DNA of 64,000 nucleotides from Jongsikchunia kroppenstedtii DSM 45133 (GTDB lineage: Bacteria > Actinomycetota > Actinomycetes > Mycobacteriales > Mycobacteriaceae), in contig NZ_AQYG01000051.1 in the NCBI RefSeq assembly GCF_000380485.1, positions 124,001 through 188,000 of the forward strand, read 5' to 3'. Positions 27,282-35,355 of this stretch are shown here, one piece after another (position 1 is the first letter of the stretch; each line of letters opens with the position of its first letter). Position numbers and translations under genes: made by a program. The notes beneath the pieces were generated by a model that did no database searches, had not been told where the DNA came from, and was given only the letters and a program-made list of their open reading frames with translations.

Positions 27282-27887
27282 GTGACTTCCGAGAGCCCTC
27301 GCCGACGCATGTCCGCCGGGGCCCGGCGTGAACAGATCCTCGACGTCACACACAGGATCGTCGATGCCGAGGGCTTCCACGCGGCGACCGTCGCTCGGAT
27401 CGCCGAGGACGCCGGCATCAACCGTTCGCTGATCTATCAGCAGTTCGGCGATCTGCCCGGACTGTTCGTCGCACTGATCGACCGCGAATTCGCCAGGGCG
27501 GGAGCTCAATTCCTGGCGGCAACCGCCCAGACCGATGCCGCCGACGCCACGCCGCCGCTGATCCGCACCTTCATGGCGATGCTGGACGCGGTCGATGCCG
27601 ACCCGGCGACCTGGCGACTGGTGGTGCTGCCGCCCGAGGGTACGCCGCCCGCCCTGCATGAGCGGCTGGCCACCGCGCAGCAGTTCGTTCTCACCTACAT
27701 CGAGCAGCGCCTGGTTTCGGCGATTCCGGGACTGCGCGACCCGGAGCTCACGGCCCACCTCTTCCACGCCGCCGGACGGCAGTTGTTGGCGTTGCGGCTG
27801 AAAGATCCCACCTTCGCCACTCCGGAACGCTTGCGCGCGTTGATGAATGACCTCAACGACAACATTCGGACTGCCGTCAGCACCTGA
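27282..27887 (+). CDS. TetR-family regulator
   Basis: TetR/AcrR repressor of 201 aa. The helix-turn-helix lies at about residues 15-60 (ARREQILDVTHRIVDAEGFH, then VARIAEDAGINRSLIYQQFG). The ligand domain has no recognised specificity. The GTG at 27282 is ten bases behind a TTAGAC -10 with no Shine-Dalgarno, suggesting a leaderless mRNA. It probably represses the divergent MpaB-like oxygenase and itself through the intergenic palindrome. Confidence 0.9.
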   Translation: MTSESPRRRMSAGARREQILDVTHRIVDAEGFHAATVARIAEDAGINRSLIYQQFGDLPGLFVALIDREFARAGAQFLAATAQTDAADATPPLIRTFMAMLDAVDADPATWRLVVLPPEGTPPALHERLATAQQFVLTYIEQRLVSAIPGLRDPELTAHLFHAAGRQLLALRLKDPTFATPERLRALMNDLNDNIRTAVST

Positions 27888-27934
27888 CGCGTGCGGCGCA
27901 GCCGACCCCAACATGACAGAGGACCCCGACATGA

Positions 27935-27972
27935 CAGGGGCGGCGATCGCGCATATGCGACCGCCGCCCCTG
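27935..27972. terminator. Bidirectional hairpin terminator between tetR and csbD
   Basis: Perfect 11-bp arms CAGGGGCGGCG (27935-27945) and CGCCGCCCCTG (27962-27972) enclose a second small stem (TCGC/GCGA). It lies between the stops of two convergent genes. There is no strong U-tract, as usual in high-GC actinobacteria. Confidence 0.75.
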
Positions 27973-27982
27973 TGCACGCCGA

Positions 27983-28192
27983 CTAGTTGCCCGTCAGCTT
28001 GTCCTTCACCGTGTCGACGCCTTCTTTGACCTTGTCGGCAGCGTCGGCCACCTTCTGCTTCACGTCGGCCTCGGCCTGGTCGCCCTTGCCTTCATTCTTC
28101 AGATCGTCGTCACCGGTGACCGCACCTGCAGCCTCCTTGGCACGGCCCGCCAGATCTTCGGCCTTGTTCTGCGCGTCGTCGGAAATCGCCAT
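27983..28192 (-). CDS. CsbD-family stress protein
   Basis: Small hydrophilic Lys/Asp/Ala-rich protein (69 aa) matching the CsbD family: MAISDDAQNKAEDLAGRAKE, then GDDDLKNEGKGDQAEADVKQ. Family members are general-stress-induced with unknown mechanism. The ATG at 28192 has GGGGAG at good spacing. Composition favours an extended or helical, poorly packed protein. Confidence 0.9.
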   Translation of the reverse strand: MAISDDAQNKAEDLAGRAKEAAGAVTGDDDLKNEGKGDQAEADVKQKVADAADKVKEGVDTVKDKLTGN

Positions 28193-28557
28193 TGGTACTC
28201 CCCTTCATATTCGCGCCACGCGGCCGCGCGGCTGTCCCTGCGGCACATGGGATATGGCCGCAGATCTTTCGTCATCAGACCCGTTTCTCAAGTCACGATG
28301 GACGCCTTGGTTCGCCCAGATTCTTCGCATATCGAGTGGTGCGTGTGCCGCCTGCGATCGCAGGCGATGGCGCAGGCGGCACACCGGCAGAACACCGCAG
28401 GGTGTTTCACCAACGTTTACGAGAAGCAATGCTCAAATCTATGTGGTCGGCGACAGATTTACTTTCTACCGAGAGATAGTATTTTTGTCAACCTGAACGC
28501 AGCATAGATCGCGGCTTCGGCCATCCCACGCTTGCGGCGCAATGGAATTGGCGATCC
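28193..28557. other. 365-base intergenic region upstream of csbD
   Basis: No credible gene. It holds the csbD 5' region, a strong inverted repeat at 28343-28384 (listed separately) and an AT-richer stretch around 28430-28505 without a recognised motif. Short frames here lack ribosome sites and coding character. Confidence 0.6.
28343..28384. terminator. Strong hairpin with overlapping alternative palindrome
   Basis: Perfect 14-bp arms GTGTGCCGCCTGCG (28343-28356) and CGCAGGCGGCACAC (28371-28384) enclose a 14-base loop. The left arm and loop also form a perfect 18-bp palindrome, CGCCTGCGATCGCAGGCG (28349-28366), so the two structures exclude each other. It may terminate the MFS transcript, whose stop is 174 bases away on the minus strand, but the distance is long and the alternative fold is odd. 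Confidence 0.5.
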
Positions 28558-30021
28558 TCAGGAACCGTGCTCGTCAGTTGAGCGAGAGTTCGTGAGGGTC
28601 AGCGCTCCGCCCCCGGCGATCAGCCCGACAATCACCGCGAGCACGGCATAGGTGATTCGCTCGCCGTGGAAGAACGAATCCACCAGGCCGCTGCTCCAGG
28701 TACCTGTGGGAAGTTGGGCGGTGACCAGCGCCGCGATCAGGGTGCCGACGACAGCCGTACCGAAGCTGGTGCCGACCTCTTGCGCGGTGTCGTTCAGAGC
28801 CGCACCGATCGACGTGCGGTTGGCCGGCATCGCATCGACCAGGGCAACAGCGCAGATGGTCATGACGGTGCGCAGTCCGATCGTCATCACGACCATCGAC
28901 ACCGCGATGACCGCGTAGCCGTGCGAGACGCCCCACGAGAGACCTGCCAGCGAACCCGCCAGACAGGCGGCACCGATCAAGCAGGCGACGCGGTGACCGA
29001 ACCGGCTCGCGAGCCATTCCGAGAGCGGGGTGGCGACCAGCATCGTCACGATGATCGGGAGGTTGGCCAGGCCCGCCTTCACCGGACTCCAGCCGTACGC
29101 GTACTGGAAGTGCAGGATCAGGCCGAACATCACGCTGGCCATCGCGATCGAAGTCCCGGCCTGCGCGATCGCCGCACCACGGACCGCGCCGTTGGAGAAC
29201 AGCCGCAGATCCAGCATGGGCGCCGCGCTCCGGCGCTCGTGCCACACGAACGCGGCACCCGCGACGATCGCACCGATGATGGAGGCGACGGTGACCCCCG
29301 AGAGCCAGCCGTGGTCGACTCCGCTGGTCAAGGACCAGCAGGCGAGTCCGATCGTGGCGATGCTGAGCGCGGCCCCCGGCAGGTCCAGACGATCCTTGGT
29401 GAGCCCATCGGGCCGGTCGGCGGGAACTCCGAACCGGACACCGATGCAGGCGATCAGCGCGATGGGCGCGTTGACCACCAGCAACCACTCCCACCGGACA
29501 TGGGCCAGCGCGGTGCCACCCAGCACCGGACCGAGCACGAAGCCGGCCATACCGACGACGATCATCACGGTCATGGCACGCATCCGCAGTGTCTTGTCGT
29601 CGAAGAGCCTGAAGACCAGCGAATTCGTGATCGGCGCCATCGCCGCGGCCGCGATGCCGAGCGCCGCCCGCAGCGCGATGAGCTCGCCAGTCGAGGTGAC
29701 CGCCAGGACGAGCAGACTCAACGAGCCGAACGCGGCGAGCCCCATCAGGAGCACCCGGCGTCGGCCGAACCGGTCGGCCACTGATCCGGCGGTCAGCAGC
29801 AGCCCGCCGAACGTCAAGGAATACGCACCGGTGACCCACTGCAACGAGGTGGTGCCGCCGCCGAGGTCACGGCCGATCGTCGGCAGGGCGATCGACAACA
29901 ACGTGTTGTCGACCATCTCGACGAAGAACGCCAGACACAGCGCCGCCAGCGGGATCCATGCCGCGGCGAGCGACGTGTAGGTGCGCGACGACGGGGCGGT
30001 CGCGGTGGTGGTCGTGGTCAT
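28558..30021 (-). CDS. MFS multidrug transporter, DHA2 (14-TM) type
   Basis: Inner-membrane drug:proton antiporter of the EmrB/QacA group (487 aa, about 14 TM segments). Signatures are LAFFVEMVDNTLLSIALPTI in TM1 and LLTAGSVADRFGRRRVLLMG after TM2. The ATG at 30021 begins MTTTTTATAPSSRTYTSLAA. A Thr/Ser-rich start and no nearby regulator are seen. Substrate unknown. Confidence 0.9.
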   Translation of the reverse strand: MTTTTTATAPSSRTYTSLAAAWIPLAALCLAFFVEMVDNTLLSIALPTIGRDLGGGTTSLQWVTGAYSLTFGGLLLTAGSVADRFGRRRVLLMGLAAFGSLSLLVLAVTSTGELIALRAALGIAAAAMAPITNSLVFRLFDDKTLRMRAMTVMIVVGMAGFVLGPVLGGTALAHVRWEWLLVVNAPIALIACIGVRFGVPADRPDGLTKDRLDLPGAALSIATIGLACWSLTSGVDHGWLSGVTVASIIGAIVAGAAFVWHERRSAAPMLDLRLFSNGAVRGAAIAQAGTSIAMASVMFGLILHFQYAYGWSPVKAGLANLPIIVTMLVATPLSEWLASRFGHRVACLIGAACLAGSLAGLSWGVSHGYAVIAVSMVVMTIGLRTVMTICAVALVDAMPANRTSIGAALNDTAQEVGTSFGTAVVGTLIAALVTAQLPTGTWSSGLVDSFFHGERITYAVLAVIVGLIAGGGALTLTNSRSTDEHGS

Positions 30022-30152
30022 ATGTGTCGGTCTTCTGGGGGCGGGTTCGCTATCTGAACGGCGTGCACATGACGCTAGGCAGCGGCGCTTTCAGCCCCCT
30101 TTCGTCCGCTGTCACCGAGCGGTCACCGCGAATCCGGCCTACCCTCACCACG

Positions 30153-30986
30153 GTGACCGATGTTGCGCAAACGGCAAGCGAGGGCAGCCGAAAAGTATCG
30201 GCGGACCTGCGCCTTTCGGTGCTGGAACCGACCGCACTCGAATTTCAGATCGCCGTCGCCAGCGTTCGGGGCCTGACGGTAGACGAGACAGTGGAATTCA
30301 CCGTCGACGGCGAACCTGTGCGGGCTCGCGAGCTGATCGGCCCGAACAATGGACGGATTCATTGTTTCGATGCGCCGCGCGGCTCGGTGCGGGCGGCGTA
30401 CCGAGCGAGTGTGACCGGCACCGCAATTCCGAGCCCTCTCAACGAATTCGAGACGTCGCTCTATCTTCGGCCGTCGCGCTACGCAGAGACCGACAAGCTA
30501 TTCGGCTTCGCCGCGCGGGAGTTCGGGACGCCCGACAACCGTGGCGAATTGGTTCGGCGCGTCGTGGAATACGTGGCCGATCTGCTCGACTATGTCCCGG
30601 GTTCGAGCGACCCGATCGATGGTGCCGTCGACACGCTGCTGTCGGGAACAGGCGTTTGTCGCGACTACGCCCATCTGGTGATCGCGCTGCTACGGGCATT
30701 GAATGTTCCGGCCCGGCTGGTCGCCGTCTACGCCCCGGGCTGCGATCCGATGGACTTCCATGCGATCGCCGAGGCACTGGTCGACGGCCGTTGGCAGGCG
30801 GTCGATGCGACCCGACTGGCTCCGCGTCAGGCGATGCTCCGCATCAGCACAGGGCGCGACTCCTCGGACACCGCCTTCCTCGACAACCACGGCGGCGCGA
30901 TCTCTCTCGACCACATCGAGGTCAGCGCGATCGTCGAGGGCGATCTGCCCGTCGACGATCCGGCGCAACCGGTTGTCCTCGGTTGA
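30153..30986 (+). CDS. Transglutaminase-like domain protein
   Basis: Predicted cysteine-type transglutaminase/protease-like protein of 277 aa. The catalytic triad is visible as Cys in GTGVCRDYAHL, His in PMDFHAIAE and Asp in QAVDATRLAP. The N-terminal 120 residues form a beta-rich domain typical of bacterial members. No signal peptide, so cytosolic. The GTG at 30153 follows TACCCT by about eight bases with no Shine-Dalgarno, which fits a leaderless mRNA; longer upstream frames are low-complexity. Bacterial members often act as proteases or peptide-modifying enzymes. The role here is unknown. Confidence 0.85.
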   Translation: MTDVAQTASEGSRKVSADLRLSVLEPTALEFQIAVASVRGLTVDETVEFTVDGEPVRARELIGPNNGRIHCFDAPRGSVRAAYRASVTGTAIPSPLNEFETSLYLRPSRYAETDKLFGFAAREFGTPDNRGELVRRVVEYVADLLDYVPGSSDPIDGAVDTLLSGTGVCRDYAHLVIALLRALNVPARLVAVYAPGCDPMDFHAIAEALVDGRWQAVDATRLAPRQAMLRISTGRDSSDTAFLDNHGGAISLDHIEVSAIVEGDLPVDDPAQPVVLG

Positions 30987-31084
30987 CCGCCGAAATCGAC
31001 GGGACGGCCAGGAATTCGACTCGGAACGAATATGATTGATCGAGAGTCCGTTCGTTCGTCCGACCCCAGACGCGGGAGGTACCG

Positions 31085-31480
31085 ATGACAAGCCCTCAGC
31101 CGCAGGACGGTCAGCCGCAGCCGGAGATTCCCGCCGGCAACGCCGCGAATCGTCCTGCCCCACAACCGATACGCGCCGTGCGGCACACTCGGATCAACGC
31201 GGCATGGGTGGCCTGGATCTGCGGCACGATCCTGCTGATCCTCCTGCTGGTGTTCATCGTGCAGAACCTCGATCGCCAGACCGTCCACTTGTTCTTCTGG
31301 ACAGTGCATCTGCCGCTGGGAGTGAGCCTGCTCATTGCCGCGATCACCGGAGTGGTCGTCACGGTGGTGATCGGCGGGGCTCGGATATACCAACTGCGGC
31401 GCGCCACCAAAAAGGCGCTCGCCCAGGGGAGTCCTCCCCCGCCGCCGGATCCCGCCGGGCCCGGTACCGCGCTGGAATAG
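31085..31480 (+). CDS. LapA-family (DUF1049) membrane protein
   Basis: Protein of 131 aa with a Pro/Gln-rich N-terminus, two TM segments (about residues 42-62 and 76-97) and the LapA/DUF1049 core VFIVQNLDRQTVHLFFWTVH. It ends in a basic, then Pro-rich tail. LapA-type proteins take part in envelope assembly or LPS regulation in other bacteria; the actinobacterial role is unknown. The ATG at 31085 has GGGAGGT upstream. Confidence 0.85.
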   Translation: MTSPQPQDGQPQPEIPAGNAANRPAPQPIRAVRHTRINAAWVAWICGTILLILLLVFIVQNLDRQTVHLFFWTVHLPLGVSLLIAAITGVVVTVVIGGARIYQLRRATKKALAQGSPPPPPDPAGPGTALE

Positions 31481-31519
31481 GGCCTGGAGCTCGACTAGCG
31501 CGGTCCAGCTCAGCTCCAC

Positions 31520-32074
31520 TCACCGGTCGACGTGCAGCAGGTACTCGAGATGGATGGGGTGCGGCCCCAACGCGGTCCGCGTGCGCGCGGTCACGCCGCG
31601 CAGCAATTCATCGAGATCGCTCGGCGCGATCAGCGCATCGATCGACGCCGTGATCCGCAGCACCTCACGGCGCCCGTCATTCAAGGCGCGCCCGGTCGCC
31701 TGCCGGACACGCCGATCAGCCGCCAGCTCACTGGCCGCCGCCTGAGCAATTTTATTGATGTTCAAGGTTATTCGCCCGGAGCCGGTGGACGGCACCGTGA
31801 GATCGCCGATTCTGTTGGGACGCAGCAAAGCCACCAGCGCGGCGATCCCCGCGGCTGCAGCGACGACCGCGAGCCCCGCCAGCGACCACGTCCACCACGA
31901 TGCCTGCGGGGCACGGGTGAACCAGGCTTGATCCACGTGATCGATCCGGTCGCGCACCCACGCGACATGCCAATGCCAGCAGAGGGTTCCGCCGCCAACG
32001 ACAAGAAGTGCCAGCGCCATCAGTCCGCACAATATCCGGGCCGTCGCCGCCGCCGAAGTACGCATGGCCATCAC
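31520..32074 (-). CDS. AmaP-like alkaline shock membrane anchor protein
   Basis: Protein of 184 aa with two N-terminal TM segments (about residues 12-34 and 60-85), then a soluble C-terminal domain (ITLNINKIAQAAASELAADR) like that of AmaP, which tethers Asp23 to the membrane in staphylococci. The GTG at 32074 overlaps the previous gene as GTGA; an in-frame ATG follows immediately at 32071. Last gene of a five-gene Asp23 operon. Confidence 0.75.
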   Translation of the reverse strand: MMAMRTSAAATARILCGLMALALLVVGGGTLCWHWHVAWVRDRIDHVDQAWFTRAPQASWWTWSLAGLAVVAAAAGIAALVALLRPNRIGDLTVPSTGSGRITLNINKIAQAAASELAADRRVRQATGRALNDGRREVLRITASIDALIAPSDLDELLRGVTARTRTALGPHPIHLEYLLHVDR

Positions 32075-33030
32075 CCCGCTTGAGAAAGGCCGGTCTTGAC
32101 AACGAGATTCGGCGTCTTGGCGAGCACCGCCAGGTCCTGCGACAGCCGACGACGAAGCTCACTGCCGACGTCATCGGCATCGCGGTCCGCCGACAGCTGG
32201 ATACGGGCCGTGATCGTGCGAGAACCCGCGGTTACGCGCGCCGCGTCGACCCCGTCGATATCGCGAGCCACGGCGGCGGCGTGCACCGCAAGGTCCTGGG
32301 GGCGCAGATATGCCGACGACCAGGATGTTCTTTCGCCCGTCGACAGGTGCGTGCGCCGTCGTGGCGCGACTGCAAGCCAGCCCAAAACGGCACCAATCAC
32401 AACCGCGGCAATCGCCGTCGGCAGCATCCACGCGTGCCACGTGAGGTCGCCGATCCACCGCGCTGCCGTGGCCGACCACTGATCGCCGGCGGCCCATCCC
32501 CAGTCGATCACCAGATCGTGGATCGCAATCGCGGCCAACGCCAACAACCCGATCGCGATGACAGCGGCCGGCAACGCCGCGCCGGGGGCGGCTCGGACAC
32601 CGCGCGCCCTTCGCGCCCGCCCCGAGGTCTCGTCCGACGATGGTGCCTCGACCGCATCGGCGTCCTCGTCCGTGTCGACCCGACGGGGAGTGACGGGGAG
32701 AACTTCACTGACGATGACGTCCACGCGTTTCGGGCTGGTCCCGATCACCCGTGCGAACTCCGCCGCCACATGTGCCTGCACGTCCTGTGCGGTATCGAAC
32801 GCCGCTGCAGGCCAACGGATTGCGATATCAGCGAGTACCTCCGGGCGGCGCTCGCTCATATCCACCTCGGTGCGGGGCCGGCCATTGCCGACGATCGCGC
32901 CGAGTGTTCCCCGATGCTGCTCGACCCCGGCGACCTTCAACGCCGCGATGCGCGCCACGTGCCGGCCGACGCGATCGCTGAGCACCAGCTGCCCGCCGGG
33001 ATCGCGAGCATCACGCCGCCCGTCAACCAC
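32071..33030 (-). CDS. Asp23-like domain fused to DUF6286-type membrane domain
   Basis: Protein of 319 aa. The first 100 or so residues resemble an Asp23/Gls24 domain (LSDRVGRHVARIAALKVAGV, ADIAIRWPAAAFDTAQDVQA). An acidic linker, two TM segments (about residues 150-170 and 200-222) and a C-terminal DUF6286-like region (DGVDAARVTAGSRTITARI) follow. The GTG at 33030 overlaps the DUF2273 gene by eight bases. Such fusions occur in actinobacterial Asp23 clusters; the biochemical role is unknown. Confidence 0.75.
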   Translation of the reverse strand: MVDGRRDARDPGGQLVLSDRVGRHVARIAALKVAGVEQHRGTLGAIVGNGRPRTEVDMSERRPEVLADIAIRWPAAAFDTAQDVQAHVAAEFARVIGTSPKRVDVIVSEVLPVTPRRVDTDEDADAVEAPSSDETSGRARRARGVRAAPGAALPAAVIAIGLLALAAIAIHDLVIDWGWAAGDQWSATAARWIGDLTWHAWMLPTAIAAVVIGAVLGWLAVAPRRRTHLSTGERTSWSSAYLRPQDLAVHAAAVARDIDGVDAARVTAGSRTITARIQLSADRDADDVGSELRRRLSQDLAVLAKTPNLVVKTGLSQAG

Positions 33031-33205
33031 GGCCGCGCCTACGGAAGAACGCCGACAGATCGATCAAGCCGTCTCGTTGCGCGCCGATCGCCAGCCCGAT
33101 CGCGCCGAGGACAACCGCCAGCAAGAAGCCGCCGAATCCGCCCGTCGTCGCCGCGATCGCCAGCAGCAGACCAACTACCAGGCCGATGGTCGCATTGCTA
33201 TTCAT
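33023..33205 (-). CDS. DUF2273 small membrane protein
   Basis: Sixty residues with two hydrophobic segments separated by Gly (LVVGLLLAIAATTGGFGGFL, LAVVLGAIGLAIGA) and a basic tail FFRRRGRG. Matches DUF2273, a regular companion of Asp23 and AmaP. It overlaps both neighbours by eight bases. Confidence 0.8.
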   Translation of the reverse strand: MNSNATIGLVVGLLLAIAATTGGFGGFLLAVVLGAIGLAIGAQRDGLIDLSAFFRRRGRG

Positions 33206-33569
33206 GCGTCTCTCCCGTTCTCGCCGGCGGATCCTCCTGGATCGTCAGGTCCTCGATCACCACGTCGACCGGAAGATCCACGATCGCCGATGCGGTGCGC
33301 CGAATCCGGTCTGCCATGTCCAGCACCGATTCACCCGCCGAAGCGGGTCCATCGATATCCGGATCGGTGTGCATCTGTACCGAGATGTGCACCTCGCATC
33401 GGTCCGCCGTCAGCCGGACACCGGCAACCCGACGCCCTGGCAGATAGGTGCCGATCTCGCCGAACTGTCCGCCGTGCAGCCCGGCCACGCCGGGCACCGC
33501 GGCGACCGCGGCCGCAATCCGCTCGGCGACAGCGTCGTTCGTCGTCTCCGTCGAGCCTTCGTCGGTCAT
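33198..33569 (-). CDS. Small Asp23/Gls24-like protein
   Basis: Protein of 123 aa. AERIAAAVAAVPGVAGLHGG followed by GVRLTADRCEVHISVQMH and ADRIRRTASAIVDLPVDVVI follows the alternating helix/strand pattern of Asp23-family proteins, although weakly conserved. Third-position GC is as high as in its neighbours. It sits between the main asp23 gene and the DUF2273 gene and overlaps the latter, so it is likely an Asp23 paralogue in the complex. Confidence 0.7.
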   Translation of the reverse strand: MTDEGSTETTNDAVAERIAAAVAAVPGVAGLHGGQFGEIGTYLPGRRVAGVRLTADRCEVHISVQMHTDPDIDGPASAGESVLDMADRIRRTASAIVDLPVDVVIEDLTIQEDPPARTGETHE

Positions 33570-33600
33570 CGGGAACTCGTTTCAATGCGAAGGGATGTCG

Positions 33601-34065
33601 TTACTCAACTCGCGACGAGTCCGGTGTGGTGGGGTCGTCATCGTCCTGAAGGTAGACGTCGTGAACGGTGATGTTGACCTCCGTCACTTCCAGCCCGGTC
33701 ATCTGCTCGATGGCCCCGCCGACATTGCGACGGATGGCCTCTGCAAGGTCGTGGATGGCGACCCCGTAGTCGGCGACGATGTCGAGATCGACGGCGGCCT
33801 GCCGCTCTCCCACTTCGACCGCCACGCCCTGCGACAGGCTGGGGGAACTGCCGGGGAGCACCTCGCGCACCTTGCCCACCACCCGTTCTGCGCCGCCGCC
33901 CAAGTCGTGCACCCCGCCGATCTCTCGGGCGGCGATTCCCGCGATCTTCTCGACGACGGCGTCCGCGATGGTGGTTCGTCCGCCGTTGCCGTCTGACGAA
34001 TCTTGCTTCGTCTCTTCGGCTTTCGCGGACCTGGACGTGGTCTTGCCGGTCGAACTCTCTGCCAT
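33601..34065 (-). CDS. Asp23/Gls24-family envelope stress protein
   Basis: Protein of 154 aa with an acidic, low-complexity N-terminus (residues 1-28) and a complete Asp23 domain: IADAVVEKIAGIAAREIGGV, VAVEVGERQAAVDLDIVADY and LEVTEVNITVHDVYL. In firmicutes Asp23 forms a membrane-proximal layer anchored by AmaP and is induced by cell-wall or alkaline stress. It is the first gene of the operon. The promoter region is shared with the divergent HspR-like gene. Confidence 0.92.
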   Translation of the reverse strand: MAESSTGKTTSRSAKAEETKQDSSDGNGGRTTIADAVVEKIAGIAAREIGGVHDLGGGAERVVGKVREVLPGSSPSLSQGVAVEVGERQAAVDLDIVADYGVAIHDLAEAIRRNVGGAIEQMTGLEVTEVNITVHDVYLQDDDDPTTPDSSRVE

Positions 34066-34137
34066 GGTGTTCCTTCCCGCACAGACCTCGTGCCGATGTA
34101 TCTGACGCTCGCGACCAACGCTACTGCTTTTCGAATG

Positions 34138-34150
34138 ATAGAAATTCTAT
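34138..34150. promoter_or_regulatory. Inverted repeat in the asp23/merR divergent promoter
   Basis: ATAGAAATTCTAT, perfect six-base arms around a central A, lies in the AT-rich gap 73 bases upstream of the asp23 start and 108 bases upstream of the HspR-like gene. It is AT-rich against the local base composition, so it is a candidate operator or promoter core. The regulator is unknown. Confidence 0.45.
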
Positions 34151-34227
34151 GTTGGTTACGATAGATTTGTGTTTACCGGCCAAATGGCCACGCTGTCAAC
34201 CGGGGAGGGGCCGGCCAACGCACCGCG

Positions 34228-34247
34228 CATTCGATGACATTCGATGA
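34228..34247 (+). repeat. 10-bp tandem repeat before the HspR-like gene
   Basis: CATTCGATGA occurs twice with no gap, directly upstream of the GAGGAG ribosome site at 34248 onward. It could be an operator for the adjacent MerR-type protein or a short duplication. Confidence 0.5.
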
Positions 34248-34257
34248 GAGGAGCAGG

Positions 34258-34566
34258 ATGCCAGCACCCCACGTGCCCTCACGCAGAGGCGTCTACAGCA
34301 TTTCCGTGGCGTCGGAACTCTCCGGCGTCGGGCTGCAGACGCTCCGTCTCTATGAACGACGACGCCTCATCCAACCGACCCGCACATCCGGCGGCACCCG
34401 TCGCTACAGCGACGACGACCTCCAGCGAATCCACCGGATCACCGAGCTCGTCGACGCCGGGGTGAATCTGCCTGGCGTAGAACGGATTCTTCCGCTGGAA
34501 GACGAGTGCAGCAGCCTCCGGGCGAGCCGTACTCCCAACACAACAGAAAGGACCTACGACGCATGA
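34258..34566 (+). CDS. HspR-like MerR-family regulator (copy 1)
   Basis: Protein of 102 aa with a complete MerR helix-turn-helix (VYSISVASELSGVGLQTLRL, then YERRRLIQPTRTSGGTRRYS). It most resembles HspR, a repressor of chaperone genes. After LEDEC it diverges into a short Thr/Arg-rich tail, so the C-terminal coiled coil is curtailed compared with copy 2 at 37863-38150. The ATG at 34258 has GAGGAGCAGG upstream. Its stop overlaps the DoxX start (ATGA), so it heads the cassette it may regulate. Confidence 0.87.
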   Translation: MPAPHVPSRRGVYSISVASELSGVGLQTLRLYERRRLIQPTRTSGGTRRYSDDDLQRIHRITELVDAGVNLPGVERILPLEDECSSLRASRTPNTTERTYDA

Positions 34567-35330
34567 TCCGCCGAATCGCACGACCGCTACTCGCATCAGT
34601 CTTCATCCACTCGGGGTATCGAGCCCTGGTCAACCCGGCGCCGACCGCGCGCGCCGCGGAACCCCTGCTCTCTACGGCCGACCCCGTGGTGGAGGCGGTC
34701 GCCGACAGTGTTCCCGGCGTCTCTCCCGAGCAGGTCGACGCCCGCACACTGGCCCGGCTGTACGGCGGCGTGCAACTCGGGGCCGCGCTGCTCCTCGCCA
34801 CCGGCCGGGTTCCCCGCACGACATCACTGATCCTCGCCGGTTCGATGATTCCTGCCGCCATCACGCATGCGTTCTGGCTGGAGAGCGACCCCCAGCGTCG
34901 GCAGCAGCAGACCACGCAGTTCCTCAAAGACCTATCACTGACCGGCGGCCTGATCATCGCCGGGTTCGACACCGAAGGACAGCCGGGCACCGTATGGCGA
35001 GCGAAACGGGCCGCGCGACGACTGCAGAGCGCGGTCCCGCTCGCCGGCGGCGATCGTGGCACCGAGCCGCTTGCGGACCGCGCCGCCGCGGCCAAGGACT
35101 TCGCCAGCCACACCGCAGACGTCATCGCCGACAACGCTGCCGCGGCGGGCAATTGGATCTCGCACGCGGTCGACCAGGCGACACCGGTGGTGACTCAGTC
35201 CGCGGCGCAGGCAGCGGAGAAGTCGGCCGCCGTCGGCTCCCGCGTGGCACGCACGATTTCCGATGCGCGACAACATGTTCCGCCGCAGATTGCGGCAGCT
35301 CTCGACAACACCACACGTATCGGCCGATGA
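34563..35330 (+). CDS. DoxX-family membrane protein with long C-terminal extension
   Basis: Protein of 255 aa. The first 135 residues form a DoxX-like unit (RPLLASVFIHSGYRALVNP, LYGGVQLGAALLLATGRVP, LIIAGF). The last 120 residues are an Ala-rich, amphipathic extension with ATPVVTQSAAQAAEKSAAVG. Mycobacterial DoxX takes part in a membrane oxidoreductase complex with SodA and SseA that counters oxidative damage. Position beside catalase fits redox defence. The gene is coupled to the MerR gene by ATGA. Confidence 0.85.
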   Translation: MIRRIARPLLASVFIHSGYRALVNPAPTARAAEPLLSTADPVVEAVADSVPGVSPEQVDARTLARLYGGVQLGAALLLATGRVPRTTSLILAGSMIPAAITHAFWLESDPQRRQQQTTQFLKDLSLTGGLIIAGFDTEGQPGTVWRAKRAARRLQSAVPLAGGDRGTEPLADRAAAAKDFASHTADVIADNAAAAGNWISHAVDQATPVVTQSAAQAAEKSAAVGSRVARTISDARQHVPPQIAAALDNTTRIGR

Positions 35331-35355
35331 TAGGAACAGAACCGGAAGGATGACC

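Noticed and set aside
30987-31653. Plus-strand frame over the LapA-like gene and beyond
   Set aside because: Out of frame with the LapA-like protein, which has a Shine-Dalgarno site and TM segments; the alternative is Arg/Ser-rich noise.
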